A stretch of DNA of 64,000 nucleotides, from assembly GCA_964647355.1 (NCBI GenBank), contig CAZYGK010000007.1, forward strand, positions 10,649 to 74,648, written 5' to 3'. Shown piece after piece: positions 1-8,827 of the stretch. Source of the DNA: SZUA-430 sp964647355 (lineage in GTDB: Bacteria > Pseudomonadota > Alphaproteobacteria > Micropepsales > Micropepsaceae). Made by a program: the position numbers and the translations under genes. The stretch's first letter is position 1. Each line of letters opens with the position of its first letter. A model generated the notes under the pieces. It ran no database searches. It was given only the letters and a program-made list of their open reading frames with translations, and was not told the DNA's origin.

Positions 1-395
1 TCCGTCCGCGGAATCCCTTGGGGCTGCCTCCTGAGTTCAAATCGAGGTACGGCGATCCTGCGTTGGCTGTCTGGCGCTATCTGTGCAATCGCGACCACGC
101 GTTGAGCGAGGCTGCACAGCGGGCGTGCCCCGACGATTTCGGGACCGTCGATCTCGGCATGCGCGATCCGCTGAACCGGCAAGGCGATGCGGGTGTCATG
201 CTCGGCAACGACACGGCGACGATGTCGCTTGAGGAGGCCGGTGTTGCACGCGGTTGGATCAAGCCGCCGCCCCCGCGCGGGCAGAGCGGTCTTGCGGGCA
301 CGACCGATCGCGTCGATCAGCCGGCGGGTCCTTCCATCTTTAAGGACTTGCCGTCGCTGAAACCGCCAACCGAGGGCGTTCCCGATCTACGATGA
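1..395 (+). CDS. C-terminal end of an unidentified protein (5' truncated by window)
   Basis: The reading frame is open from the first complete codon at position 3 to a TGA at 393-395, so this is the last ~130 residues of a gene that begins outside the window. The TTG at 18 is not a convincing start because the frame continues upstream of it without a stop and no Shine-Dalgarno is visible there. The tail is rich in Gly and Pro, including a PPPPRG stretch, and has no recognisable domain or membrane segment. It faces the next gene tail to tail with only 3 bp between stop codons. I do not recognise the family; that it is coding rests on frame length and its tight fit against the neighbouring stop. 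Confidence 0.55.
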   Translation, partial: RPRNPLGLPPEFKSRYGDPALAVWRYLCNRDHALSEAAQRACPDDFGTVDLGMRDPLNRQGDAGVMLGNDTATMSLEEAGVARGWIKPPPPRGQSGLAGTTDRVDQPAGPSIFKDLPSLKPPTEGVPDLR

Positions 396-398
396 TCG

Positions 399-2825
399 TC
401 AGTGCGTTACGTGGCGGACCCGTTCGGTGCGGCCTGTGCGGGCGAGGGCGGTCGCAATGTTGTTGAGGCGGCCGATCGACTCGAAGACCATGTGGATCGC
501 GCCATTTGTGTCCAAGCTTCCCTGCGGCGCGGCAAGCGATGTCGCGCGCGCTTCGATACGATCGATCAGGTGGCCGAGGGCTGCGATATCGCCCGCGGCA
601 TCCGGCGATTGTCCGGGTGCGTCGTCCGCATCGCCATCGGGATGGGTCTCGGCAAGGTAGGCAAACAGCGATGCCGCCCGGGCGCCGACTTCCAGTGCGG
701 AGTCGCGCAGTTCCGTCCCGTTCTTCGTGCCGGGTGCTTGCGCCCGCGAGGCTATTGCGCGCAGTTCCCCGGTGATGCCGGCGAGTTCCGTGCGCAGCGC
801 GGTCGAGGGGCCTACCTCGGGCATATGGGCTTCGATTTCTTCGGCGTGCTGATCGAGCGCTTCACCCATGGCTCTGAGGCGTGCGGTGCGGTCGGCTCCG
901 GCCGCTAAACTCTTAACTTCCTCCGCGAACTTGCCGAGTGCGGCCTTCAATGAGGCGGTCTGATCGGTGTGATCATGTGCGGCGTTCATCTCGGCCGCGA
1001 GATCTTTGAGACGCGCCATGATCTCTTCGCCCGGAACATCGGCGAGCGTACGCTGAGGTACGGTCGTGAACGAGGGAGCATCGCCGCTGAAGTCCAGTGC
1101 CGGGCGTGCGTCGGTGGTTGCGAGCAGGCGCTCCTCAGTCATGCGGATCGCGAGGTCGCGGATTTCGCCACGAACGGTTTCAAGCTGACTTTGAAGCGCG
1201 CCGGCAAGGGCTTGTAACTCGTTACCCGTAGCGTTTGGCGTGGCGTCTGGGTTGGCCAGGCTGGCAGCGATCCGGTCGAGGCGCGCGATGGCGGCCGCCA
1301 GATCGCTCGACTGGGTGTCGATTGCGGCCGACGCGCGTTTGCTCATACCGTCCGTCGCCGCACTCATGGCATGCGAGACTTCTTCGGTCTTGGCACGCAG
1401 GCTTGTCAGGTTGGCGGTCACCGCTTGTTCAAGTGCGTCGAGAGCTGCCAGTTTGCGGCTCAAGCGTTCGTCGACGAGACCGATGGTTTCAGAGAGGCGC
1501 GCCGCGAGTGTGCGGACCTTTTCCGTCGAATCCCCGGCGCCTGCCGACAGTTCGGTTAAGGACTGCGACAGCGTGGATTGGATCTGCCCGACGCTTTCGG
1601 CCGCATTCTTCAGCGTTTCGGCGGATGCGGCGATCTCGTCCGTGGCCGTTCGCGCGCGGCCGCTGATGTCGGCTGCCATCTGTGCGACTTGGCGGCGGCT
1701 GTGGTCGAATTTTTCCGTCAAGCGGTCGAGGCGTTGGATGCGATCGGCCACTGTACCGGAAAGTTCGGTGTTCGCGCTTGCGACCGAGGCGGCACCGTCG
1801 CGTAGTGTTGCGGCGGCTTCGTTGGCATTGCCGGCCGAGGCGTGGAGGTTCGCCAGCGCCTGCTCGAACTGACGCCGGTTGCCATCCTGCAGCTGGGCAA
1901 AGTCGGCGGCCGCGGTTTTCAAGGCGGTTGTCGTCTGCGTGACCTCATCGGCCAAGCGCTGCAGAAGCAGCGACGATTGACCGTCCAGCGTCAGGTGAAG
2001 TTGGCCTTTCCGGGCCAAGGTCTGCAGGGCGGTGGTTTCGGTCAGACCACGGCGAAGCTTGTCGCCCGCCCGCGCGAGAGCGCCGAATTCATCGGTGCGC
2101 TCTGTTCCCCACACGTCCTGCGCCATGGCGCCATCGCCGACCGCGTTAAGACTGCGCTCAAGCGACTTGAGAGGGTGAACGACACTCAGCTGCAGCGCGC
2201 CGGCGGCAACCAGCAGGCCAACCGCAAGCGCGCCGATTGCGGCAATGATGAACCACTGGCTCCAGTTCAGGATCACAGCGATTCCGCCGAGCTGTTTATT
2301 CTGGTCGGCGCTCGTCAAGCGATCGAGCGCGGTGCGGAGTGCGAGGTATGAGGCTTCGAGTTGCGGCACCTGCGGCAGGGTCGAAAGCTCGCCCATGGCG
2401 GCCGAGCCGCGCAACGCGGTCGAACCGGTGTCGGGCGCCGTTTGAGCAACATGAGCAAAGGCTTCGCCGACGCTTTCGGCTTCTCGTAGCGAGGCGGCGG
2501 CAGACGGATCGCCGGCGTAAATCTTCTTCAGGCGGCCAAGGGCGCGTCCTGCCTCGATCGTTTGTTGGGTCAGCTGGACTCGTGCAGCTGCATCCCCGGT
2601 CAACCGATAGTTGCGGTAAGTTTTGAGGAAGCCGGCGTGGCCGAGCGCTTGCTCGACGGCTGCAACGGCTTGAACGGCCTCGGGTTGCGCCGTCGCCGGG
2701 TTGCTCAATGTGCGTTGCAGTTCGCCGACATAGCCGACGAAATATGCCCCGCCGACGATCAGCAGGGCTGCAGCGATGACGGCGCCGGCGCTTAAGACGC
2801 GGCTGAACGACGATAGTGTTTGCAC
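399..2825 (-). CDS. large membrane protein with HAMP domain and long coiled coil (MCP-like, no signalling hairpin)
   Basis: An 808-residue protein starting at a GTG preceded by a GGGGGA Shine-Dalgarno. It has a first membrane helix at about residues 10-33, a helical periplasmic part at 34-190 resembling four-helix-bundle MCP sensors, a second membrane helix at about 190-212, a HAMP domain at about 213-265, then a very long Ala/Thr/Ser-rich helical region of the kind found in chemoreceptor cytoplasmic rods. The highly conserved chemoreceptor tip (the QTNLLALNAAIEAARAGE type hairpin) is not present, so it is unlikely to be an ordinary chemoreceptor acting on CheA. It lies beside the Tad pilus locus, which suggests but does not prove a surface or motility link. 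No kinase, receiver or cyclase domain is seen. Confidence 0.75.
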   Translation of the reverse strand: MQTLSSFSRVLSAGAVIAAALLIVGGAYFVGYVGELQRTLSNPATAQPEAVQAVAAVEQALGHAGFLKTYRNYRLTGDAAARVQLTQQTIEAGRALGRLKKIYAGDPSAAASLREAESVGEAFAHVAQTAPDTGSTALRGSAAMGELSTLPQVPQLEASYLALRTALDRLTSADQNKQLGGIAVILNWSQWFIIAAIGALAVGLLVAAGALQLSVVHPLKSLERSLNAVGDGAMAQDVWGTERTDEFGALARAGDKLRRGLTETTALQTLARKGQLHLTLDGQSSLLLQRLADEVTQTTTALKTAAADFAQLQDGNRRQFEQALANLHASAGNANEAAATLRDGAASVASANTELSGTVADRIQRLDRLTEKFDHSRRQVAQMAADISGRARTATDEIAASAETLKNAAESVGQIQSTLSQSLTELSAGAGDSTEKVRTLAARLSETIGLVDERLSRKLAALDALEQAVTANLTSLRAKTEEVSHAMSAATDGMSKRASAAIDTQSSDLAAAIARLDRIAASLANPDATPNATGNELQALAGALQSQLETVRGEIRDLAIRMTEERLLATTDARPALDFSGDAPSFTTVPQRTLADVPGEEIMARLKDLAAEMNAAHDHTDQTASLKAALGKFAEEVKSLAAGADRTARLRAMGEALDQHAEEIEAHMPEVGPSTALRTELAGITGELRAIASRAQAPGTKNGTELRDSALEVGARAASLFAYLAETHPDGDADDAPGQSPDAAGDIAALGHLIDRIEARATSLAAPQGSLDTNGAIHMVFESIGRLNNIATALARTGRTERVRHVTH

Positions 2826-2918
2826 GACTTCCCCCGGGAAAGCGCGGAATTTCGCGCCTTTTCGTGCCCGTGATTCGTTTCCGATTTTAAGGGAGCGCGG
2901 CGGGGGAGGGGAGTGTGA

Positions 2919-3170
2919 CTAGCCCTGTGTCATGCGGTTGCGTTCGATGCGTTCCAGAATTGCATCGGTGCGCGACATGACTGCCGCAATATGGGCGACC
3001 GTTGCATTATGAGCGGTCTGCCACGCGGTCAAATGGCGCACGAGGCCCGTGTGCAGCGCCTCAAGCTCGCCAGTTTCCTGATGCAGTGTTTGCGCGAGGT
3101 CGGGGGTGCGCTTCTTTTGTTTTTTCGATTGTGCGGTGACTTGTTTCAACGTTCTTGCTCGCGCGTTCAA
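2919..3170 (-). CDS. small hypothetical coiled-coil protein
   Basis: An 83-residue ORF starting with TTG. The N-terminus is strongly basic (a KKQKKR stretch), and the rest is a predicted amphipathic helix rich in Leu, His and Ala with no membrane segment or signal peptide. It sits between the HAMP protein and the TadE-type genes on the same strand. No family is recognised. Helical periodicity and same-strand placement support coding; the weak start codon and small size argue for caution. Confidence 0.4.
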   Translation of the reverse strand: MNARARTLKQVTAQSKKQKKRTPDLAQTLHQETGELEALHTGLVRHLTAWQTAHNATVAHIAAVMSRTDAILERIERNRMTQG

Positions 3171-3243
3171 GCGGATGTGCCGCCGAAGTCTCTCTTCAGC
3201 GGCACGTTAGGCGCACAAGGTAAAGAGTGCGTAAGTGCGCAAA

Positions 3244-3771
3244 CTATAGACGTTCGACTTTCGTCGAGCGGCGCGGCTTCAGGTAGAACGTATCGGACAC
3301 AGTCATACCGCTGGTCAGGTATTCGCCGAACAGTGTCTGATAGTGGAAGGTCACCTCGGCCATGATGACGCTCTGGCCCGGTGAAATGATGTCCGGCATC
3401 GTGACGGACGAACCGGGCGCGCGCGGCGCTATATTGCGTGCGTCGCTCCAGTCGACCGTTTTGTTGCCAGTGTTCGGATCGGCGACAACGGATGTAATGC
3501 GTATTGTCGCTGAGGACGCGTCGAACGGACGCAAAACGACGTTCAGCGAGTCCAAGATGTCGTTTACCTCGGCCGTACCGATGGTGGTGTCTTGAGCGAC
3601 CAAGTCCGCGGCCGACGATGCAACGTTGGCAACTTTGCGTGCGGCCAGAATGTAGTTCGCGATTTCGGACACACCAAAGAATGTGGTCAGCATTACCGGA
3701 ATAATGAGCGCGAACTCGATTGCGGCGACGCCGGTTTCCGACTTCTTGAAGTCTCTGACGACGTTCAACAT
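3244..3771 (-). CDS. TadE/TadF-type minor pilin
   Basis: A 175-residue protein with the TadE-family N-terminus: a short basic stretch (FKKSETG), then VAAIEFALIIPVMLTTFFGV, which is the Gly/Glu pre-pilin-like motif followed by a hydrophobic helix (about residues 15-37). The rest is an extracytoplasmic domain. TadE-family proteins are pseudopilins processed by the TadV/CpaA peptidase and needed for assembly of Flp pili. The ATG at 3771 is chosen because the TadE motif then starts 12 residues in; the longer frame upstream runs into the neighbouring gene. It lies 11 bp downstream of another TadE-type gene, so the two form an operon. Confidence 0.85.
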   Translation of the reverse strand: MLNVVRDFKKSETGVAAIEFALIIPVMLTTFFGVSEIANYILAARKVANVASSAADLVAQDTTIGTAEVNDILDSLNVVLRPFDASSATIRITSVVADPNTGNKTVDWSDARNIAPRAPGSSVTMPDIISPGQSVIMAEVTFHYQTLFGEYLTSGMTVSDTFYLKPRRSTKVERL

Positions 3772-3782
3772 GGGTTGTACCC

Positions 3783-4334
3783 TCAGTTGGCCAGCAACGA
3801 GCCGAACGGCTCGTTGCGGAATGCGATGGATGCTTCGAGCAAGCGGTGACCGCCGGCCATATTGACGAATTGCAGGCCGACCGTAGGGGTCATGACCGGC
3901 CACGTGTAAAACGCGCGGACGACGATCACGTCGCCCGGAGCGCCGGGATCGAACGACAGGTTGCCGGTCAGATTACCGTTGGCGTCGAGAGCGGCCGGTA
4001 GGTTCACGCCGTTGAATCCGTTGAACTTGCGAACATCGAGCCCGAGACGTGCGTCGCAGCCCAGCATCATCGAGATTTGGTTGCAGACCAGGGTGCGGAA
4101 TTGAGCTTCGGTCATGCCCATCGATTGCGCCTGGCCGGTACGGATTTGGCGTGCTGCCGCAACAATACCGTTTTCGAGCGTCGTCGAGGCGAAGAAGATC
4201 AACGCCACGTCAATGATCGCATAGAGCAGTAGGAAGAACGGCATCGCGACGAGTGCGAATTCAAGCGCGGCGGCGCCGCCGCTGGCCCTCTTGAAGCGGC
4301 TCAGCAATAGCATGGTGCGCGGTAGCAGAAGCAT
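3783..4334 (-). CDS. TadE-type minor pilin
   Basis: A 183-residue protein with an N-terminal basic segment, then GGAAALEFALVAMPFFLLLY, the TadE prepilin-like motif (Gly, then Glu five residues into the hydrophobic helix). Two cysteines in the middle (LVCNQI and LGCDA) may form a disulfide. The ATG at 4334 has a GAAGGAG Shine-Dalgarno seven bases upstream; the longer frame to 4451 has no such site. It is the first gene of a minus-strand pair with the second TadE-type gene and is divergent from the TadG-type gene. TadE-like proteins prime or stabilise the Flp pilus in the envelope; which of the two is TadE and which TadF cannot be decided here. Confidence 0.87.
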   Translation of the reverse strand: MLLLPRTMLLLSRFKRASGGAAALEFALVAMPFFLLLYAIIDVALIFFASTTLENGIVAAARQIRTGQAQSMGMTEAQFRTLVCNQISMMLGCDARLGLDVRKFNGFNGVNLPAALDANGNLTGNLSFDPGAPGDVIVVRAFYTWPVMTPTVGLQFVNMAGGHRLLEASIAFRNEPFGSLLAN

Positions 4335-4626
4335 CGGTCGCTCCTTCTCTTGCGGCCGCGCGGCAATCCCTCGCGGCCGAATGCGAGCAATGAGCATGTT
4401 TATCATTGCGTCCCATGCGATGAAACAAAGGCCTGTTGTCGTGACAAACAAACTGCAAACGACCGAGATCCGCGTTCACATCTTGTTATCGATAATTGAA
4501 AGTGTCTGTGCCTCTTCTCGCTGGAGATACGCATCCTTAAGCAGTCAAGCTCACTTTCGTGCGCAAAGGTGAGAGCCCTCGAAGGGGCTTGCAACGCCGT
4601 ATGGGTAAATGAAGGGAGCGAGAGCT

Positions 4627-6129
4627 ATGACGCACTCGATCGAGCGTAAGCCGCAAGGGTTGTTGAAGCGGTTCTTGAAGTCGCGCAGCGGTAACGTCGC
4701 GATGATCTACGGGCTGGCGCTGCTGCCGACGATGGCCGCGGTGGGGTCGGCCGTCGATCTTACGCGCGCAATGGTCGTGAAGATGCGGCTTGGCGAGGCG
4801 CTCGATGCGGCGGGGCTGTCCGTCGGCGGCTCGATCGGCCTGACGAACGCCGAAATGACGGCCAAGGCGCAGCAATTCTTTTACGCAAACTATCCCGATA
4901 ACGAACTCGGGACGGTCACGTCACTAAGCGTATCGTCGAGCGGCTACAACAATAACCTCGTAACCGTTTCAGGGACGGCACGCGTCGATACGGCTTTCAT
5001 GGGCATCTTCGGTGTCAACTATTTGGATGTCGGCGTGAACGTTCAAGTGACGCGCGAGTCGAAGGGGCTTGAGATTGCCCTTGCGCTGGACAATACAGGC
5101 TCGATGGCTTCCAACGGCAAGATCGAAGCTCTGAAGACTGCTACGAACGAGCTCATCAACATTTTGTTCGGCGACCAGAATATGCCGGCGCGCTTGAAAA
5201 TGGCGCTTGTGCCGTTCTCGCAGACCGTGAGAGTGGATGCCAATCAGTTCTTGAATAGCGGGTGGATGGACGCAACTGGGCAGTCCAGCACCGCCAAGCT
5301 GAATTTCGACAACAACAAGTATGCGTTCTCGGTTTGGGCGTCCATGAAGAACTCCAGTTGGAGCGGTTGCTTAGAGGCGCGGCCGAACGGCTACGAAGAG
5401 CTGGATACGGCGCCGACTGCCGGTACGCCGGATACGCGGTGGGTGCCCTACTTCGAACCCGATGGCCCAGACTCCAACGCCTATTCGGGTTATACGACGT
5501 ATCTCAGCGACGGCACGAGCGGCAATCAGGAGACTCGTCTGCGGCGCTCGGCGAAGTACGTCAACCAAACGAAAACCAACCCGAACGCCGACTGCAATAT
5601 GCAGAAGATTTTGCCGCTGACGAACAACAAGGTTCTGTTGCAGAGTTACGTGAACCAAATGGTTGCAACCGGCTATACGCATGTGGCGATCGGCGCGGGG
5701 TGGGGCTGGCGGACACTGTCACCTGCGGCTCCGTACACCGAAGGGGCACAGTACGGAGATCCCGACTGGACAAAAGCGCTCGTTCTGATGACGGACGGCC
5801 TTAACACCGTGCAATCGAATAGCACATACCACAAGTCGACCTACACGGCTTACAACTACTTGCTGCGCAACCAGCTGGGCACGACGAACGCCGGCCAAGC
5901 GGCGACAAACCAAGACACGCGTACGGTGACGGTCTGCGACCGTGCAAAAGCTGAAGGCATTCGTATCTATTCGATTCTCCTTGAAGAGGACGCCACGACT
6001 GCGAAGAACATGATGCGCAGCTGTGCGTCGGACCCGTCGCTCTATTTCGAATCGCCCAGCGCCAGCCAGTTGCAGGGCGTGTTCCAGGCGATCGCGCAGG
6101 ATCTATCGAACCTGCGCCTCAGCCAATAG
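4627..6129 (+). CDS. tadG: TadG-type pilus assembly protein with von Willebrand factor A domain
   Basis: About 500 residues. A short basic N-terminus is followed by SGNVAMIYGLALLPTMAAVG, the TadE/TadG-type transmembrane segment (about residues 22-42), then a vWA domain whose metal-ion-dependent adhesion site starts at ALDNTGSM, with later VLMTDGLNT. TadG proteins tether the Tad machinery to the envelope and contribute to adherence. The ATG at 4627 is preferred over the in-frame one at 4609 because GGGAG lies 8-9 bases upstream. The gene is divergent from the two TadE-type genes and is closed by a strong hairpin terminator 23 bp after its stop codon. Confidence 0.88.
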   Translation: MTHSIERKPQGLLKRFLKSRSGNVAMIYGLALLPTMAAVGSAVDLTRAMVVKMRLGEALDAAGLSVGGSIGLTNAEMTAKAQQFFYANYPDNELGTVTSLSVSSSGYNNNLVTVSGTARVDTAFMGIFGVNYLDVGVNVQVTRESKGLEIALALDNTGSMASNGKIEALKTATNELINILFGDQNMPARLKMALVPFSQTVRVDANQFLNSGWMDATGQSSTAKLNFDNNKYAFSVWASMKNSSWSGCLEARPNGYEELDTAPTAGTPDTRWVPYFEPDGPDSNAYSGYTTYLSDGTSGNQETRLRRSAKYVNQTKTNPNADCNMQKILPLTNNKVLLQSYVNQMVATGYTHVAIGAGWGWRTLSPAAPYTEGAQYGDPDWTKALVLMTDGLNTVQSNSTYHKSTYTAYNYLLRNQLGTTNAGQAATNQDTRTVTVCDRAKAEGIRIYSILLEEDATTAKNMMRSCASDPSLYFESPSASQLQGVFQAIAQDLSNLRLSQ

Positions 6130-6151
6130 GCGAAGCGCCGCGTGCAAAGAG

Positions 6152-6180
6152 AAAGGCCCGGCATTTCTGCCGGGCCTTTT
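6152..6180 (+). terminator. Rho-independent terminator after tadG
   Basis: A perfect 12-bp stem, AAAGGCCCGGCA paired with TGCCGGGCCTTT around a 4-base loop, ending in T residues. It lies between the convergent tadG gene and the RcpA-N-domain gene, and the A-rich left flank means it could serve both. Confidence 0.9.
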
Positions 6181-6201
6181 CGTTTCGAGGCGACGATGCG
6201 C

Positions 6202-6687
6202 TTAGCGGCGATCGGTGGAGAGATCGGCGGACTTGCGGGTGACGTCGACTTTCTTGTCGGCGTCGTCGTACATCGGGATCATCTCGCGGTCGCCCTGCGT
6301 CACGGTGCGCTCGCAACGCGGCGCGCATGCGAGGTTCCGCTGACCTTGCGAGCCGCGATAGATCGTGACTTGCTGAAGATTCGGCGCGCCGACGGTCACG
6401 TTCGTGTTCAGGATCTCGGCGCCTTCGGAGTCGACGGCGATGACGTTCGTGTTACCGAACATGCGGCCTTGCACGTAGATGGTATTGCTGTTGACGAGAA
6501 GCGCGTCGGCGATCAGCGGGTTGCCGACGAGCACCGTCTTGGCGGGCCGGTCGAGCTTTACGGCGGTGGTCTTTTCGTAGTCGACCCGCATGTGGCCGGG
6601 CAGGGAGGCTTCGGCGCCGTCGGCGAAGGCGCCCGGGCTGAAGGCAGCGGCTGCTGCGACGAGAAAGACGGCGCGAATTGCGGACAT
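6202..6687 (-). CDS. secreted RcpA/CpaC N-terminal-domain protein (pilus assembly)
   Basis: 161 residues with a Sec signal peptide (cleavage probably after AFADG-type residues, near position 22) followed by a domain like the N-terminus of the CpaC/RcpA secretin: VDYEKTTAVKLDRPAKTVLV, then GNPLIADALLVN and YVQGRMFGNTNVIAVD. The same pattern is seen in this window's CpaC, whose N-domain reads IIVELPEDARDVLVSNPDVV. It has no secretin domain, so it is a free-standing periplasmic copy. Such stand-alone proteins occur in alphaproteobacterial tad loci and are thought to help the secretin; that role is inferred. It is divergent from flp across a 341-bp gap. Confidence 0.8.
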   Translation of the reverse strand: MSAIRAVFLVAAAAAFSPGAFADGAEASLPGHMRVDYEKTTAVKLDRPAKTVLVGNPLIADALLVNSNTIYVQGRMFGNTNVIAVDSEGAEILNTNVTVGAPNLQQVTIYRGSQGQRNLACAPRCERTVTQGDREMIPMYDDADKKVDVTRKSADLSTDRR

Positions 6688-7028
6688 AACTTGGCTCCGA
6701 TGGCGGTTGGATCGTCGGCCTCAAGACTGGCGGAAAGCCATTAAGGATGTCTGAACCGTTACGTGCCCTCGATTCCTCCGAATCAAACCGCGCGGTGTTT
6801 CGTTTTGAATCAACTTGCAGTCGTTATCTGCAGTCTTCGAGTTTGTCGTTACGCGTTATTAAGCACGACACTGCATTCCATCGAGTTTTACTGTTCATAC
6901 GCGGTCGAATACTTCGCGGGAAAGGCTTTCTTAAGCGCGCGGCGCCTAAGCTCCCCCTGCCTACGCAAGCGGGTCGCAGAATCCGCGTGGGTAGGAGGTG
7001 TAGTGGTGTCAAATGAAGGAGGCCTCAA
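6688..7028. promoter_or_regulatory. 341-bp intergenic region, divergent control region of flp
   Basis: No gene is seen here. The region separates the minus-strand RcpA-N-domain gene from flp and must hold both promoters. The right end has a near-consensus Shine-Dalgarno (AAGGAGG at 7015-7021) eight bases before the flp start, as expected for a highly expressed pilin. TTAA-containing half sites are present, but I could not assign a convincing -35/-10 pair. Confidence 0.5.
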
Positions 7029-7190
7029 ATGAGCCGCTTTGTGACTCGTTTTCTGAAAGATGAAGCTGGTGCGACCGCGATTGAGTACGGTCTGATTGCA
7101 GCGTTGATCGCGGTCGTGATCATCGGTGCGGTTACGTCGGCCGGTGGTGCGATCAACAGCACCTTCACGACGGTCGCCGGCGCTCTCTAA
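7029..7190 (+). CDS. flp: Flp/Fap-type major pilin
   Basis: A 53-residue ORF. The short basic leader ends in KDEAGATAIEYGLIAALIAV, the hallmark of Flp pilins: the TadV/CpaA cleavage site after Gly, Glu at +5 of the mature end, Tyr next to it, then a hydrophobic helix. The C-terminus is small and polar (INSTFTTVAGAL). A perfect AAGGAGG sits eight bases before the ATG. The product is the structural subunit of the Tad pilus. It is followed by a hairpin terminator, so it can be made in excess of the assembly proteins encoded downstream. Confidence 0.95.
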   Translation: MSRFVTRFLKDEAGATAIEYGLIAALIAVVIIGAVTSAGGAINSTFTTVAGAL

Positions 7191-7243
7191 TAGAGAGCAA
7201 CGGCTAGGCTTCGCGCCTCGCGCGCGGGCTTAGGTCTGGAGTT

Positions 7244-7287
7244 GAGCGCCAGTCTCGCGCGTTTGTGCGGGGCTGGCGCTTTTTCTT
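7244..7287 (+). terminator. terminator downstream of flp
   Basis: AGCGCCAG at 7245-7252 pairs with CTGGCGCT at 7273-7280, with a GC-rich loop and TTTTCTTT directly after. It would separate flp from cpaA. Confidence 0.8.
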
Positions 7288-7371
7288 TGGGCGGCCGCGA
7301 TTGCTTAACATCGCGGTAATGCCGCAGCCATAGGCTCGGCCCTCGCGTTATGCGGGGTTGAGGCGGCGATC

Positions 7372-7875
7372 ATGATCGAGTCTGTGCTTTTCGTATTGGT
7401 GGGTACGGCGATCATCGCCGGGGCGGTCTATGACGCGGCGACACTCACGATTCCCAATTGGATCTCACTGATCCTGATCGCACTGTTTCCTCTCGTCGCC
7501 ATCAGCGCCGGGCTCACATGGGCCGAGGCCGGCGTACATGTCGGGATCGGGCTCGCCGCGCTTGTCGTCGGAATTCTGCTGTTTGCCGGCGGAATCATAG
7601 GCGGTGGCGATGCAAAGCTATTTGCCGCCGTATCGCTCTATATCGGCGCCACTTGGTTCGGCGCCTACGCATTTGCGGTCGCGCTCGCGGGTGGCCTCGT
7701 CGCATGTGTTTTGATGGCGCTGCGTTGGCTCGCCGCATCGAGCTTCGGCGCGCACCTCGCGTGGTTGCAGCATTTGGTCAAGCGCGGCGCTGGTATTCCT
7801 TACGGTGTTGCGATCGCAGCAGGCGCGCTCTTCGTTTTGCCGAGCACGCATTTGTTTCTCTCGAGTGCGCCATAG
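7372..7875 (+). CDS. cpaA: prepilin peptidase CpaA/TadV
   Basis: 167 residues, almost entirely hydrophobic with about five to six membrane helices. It carries the two aspartates of type IV prepilin peptidases: YDAATLTIPNW near residue 23 and the GGGDAKLFAA motif (GxGD) near residue 78. It is the short form without the N-methylating domain, as usual for Tad systems. It cleaves the leader of Flp and the TadE/F pseudopilins at the inner membrane. It sits between flp and the cpaB-tadC run. Confidence 0.93.
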   Translation: MIESVLFVLVGTAIIAGAVYDAATLTIPNWISLILIALFPLVAISAGLTWAEAGVHVGIGLAALVVGILLFAGGIIGGGDAKLFAAVSLYIGATWFGAYAFAVALAGGLVACVLMALRWLAASSFGAHLAWLQHLVKRGAGIPYGVAIAAGALFVLPSTHLFLSSAP

Positions 7876-8017
7876 GTGATGGCAATTCGATCACGCCGGC
7901 GGTTAAAGCCGCACAACGTTAAATCCCTGCTTACCAAGTTAACCTTAGCTTGATGCTTCAACGATAGGAACGTCGACAAGGCCGGCGGAAACAGGTGCCG
8001 CGGCAGGAGAACGACCG

Positions 8018-8827
8018 ATGGACATGACGCGTATTCTCATACTTGTTGGCGCACTCGGCGCTGCAGGTGTGGCTGCTTTTCTCGCCCGCGGAATGATGGG
8101 TGGCGGTCAAAACCAAGCTGCGGCTGCAGAGTCGATGCAGCTGACCGAAATCATGGTCGCGGCACACGCGATCGAGGTGGGCGCGAAGATCGTTCCCGGC
8201 GATTTGAAGTGGCAGGGCTGGCCCAAGACAGCGCTCGATCCGAGCTTCATCACGAAAGAGGCGCAACCGCAGGCGCTTGAAGACGCCGCGGAGGGCTCGG
8301 TTGCGCGCATGCAACTCGTCGCCGGCGAACCGGTTACGGTCTCCAAAGTCATCAAGGCGGATGGCGCAGGCTTTCTGGCTGCTGTGCTGACGCCGGGCAA
8401 GCGTGCGGTGGGCGTGAAGCTCTCGGCCGAAAAGGGCGCGGGCGGCTTCATTCTTCCGAACGACCGGGTCGACGTCATCATGACGCGCAAGCTGGGCAAC
8501 GACGCTTCGGGCAATCCTTCGTACCGGGCGGCGACGGTGCTTCGCGATGTGCGGGTTCTTGCGGTCGATCAAACGTCGCAAGAAGAGGGCGATTCGAAGT
8601 CGATCGTCGGCAAGACAGCGACTCTCGAACTGACCGCGCAGCAGGCTGAAGTCGTTTCGCTCGCAGAAGCGATGGGCGACCTGTCGCTGTCGTTGCGGTC
8701 GCTGACCAACTCCGATCAGCCGACCGACGATGAAGAGATCAAAGCCTTCGGCGACGACGACGGTTCACAAGTTTCGATCTTGCGTTTTGGCGTGCCGAGC
8801 CAAGCGACGCCGGCATCTAAGGAATAA
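8018..8827 (+). CDS. cpaB: Flp pilus assembly protein CpaB/RcpC
   Basis: 269 residues: one N-terminal membrane helix (about residues 4-25), a SAF/AFP-like fold (VAAHAIEVGAKIVPGDLKWQ), and the RcpC/CpaB C-terminal region (LSAEKGAGGFILPNDRVDVI). CpaB is a periplasmic partner of the CpaC secretin. The ATG has a GGAG site eight bases upstream, and the stop codon overlaps the cpaC start by one base (TAATG). It opens the cpaB-C-D-E-F-tadB-tadC operon. Confidence 0.93.
   Translation: MDMTRILILVGALGAAGVAAFLARGMMGGGQNQAAAAESMQLTEIMVAAHAIEVGAKIVPGDLKWQGWPKTALDPSFITKEAQPQALEDAAEGSVARMQLVAGEPVTVSKVIKADGAGFLAAVLTPGKRAVGVKLSAEKGAGGFILPNDRVDVIMTRKLGNDASGNPSYRAATVLRDVRVLAVDQTSQEEGDSKSIVGKTATLELTAQQAEVVSLAEAMGDLSLSLRSLTNSDQPTDDEEIKAFGDDDGSQVSILRFGVPSQATPASKE

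Noticed and set aside
2840..2870. Hairpin AAAGCGCG...CGCGCCTTT upstream of the HAMP gene
   Set aside because: Short imperfect stem in the 5' leader; too weak to call a terminator.
7915..7950. CtrA-like boxes before cpaB
   Set aside because: TTAA/TTAACC half-sites are present (for example around 7919 and 7939), but spacing does not match TTAA-N7-TTAA, so regulation by CtrA is not supported.
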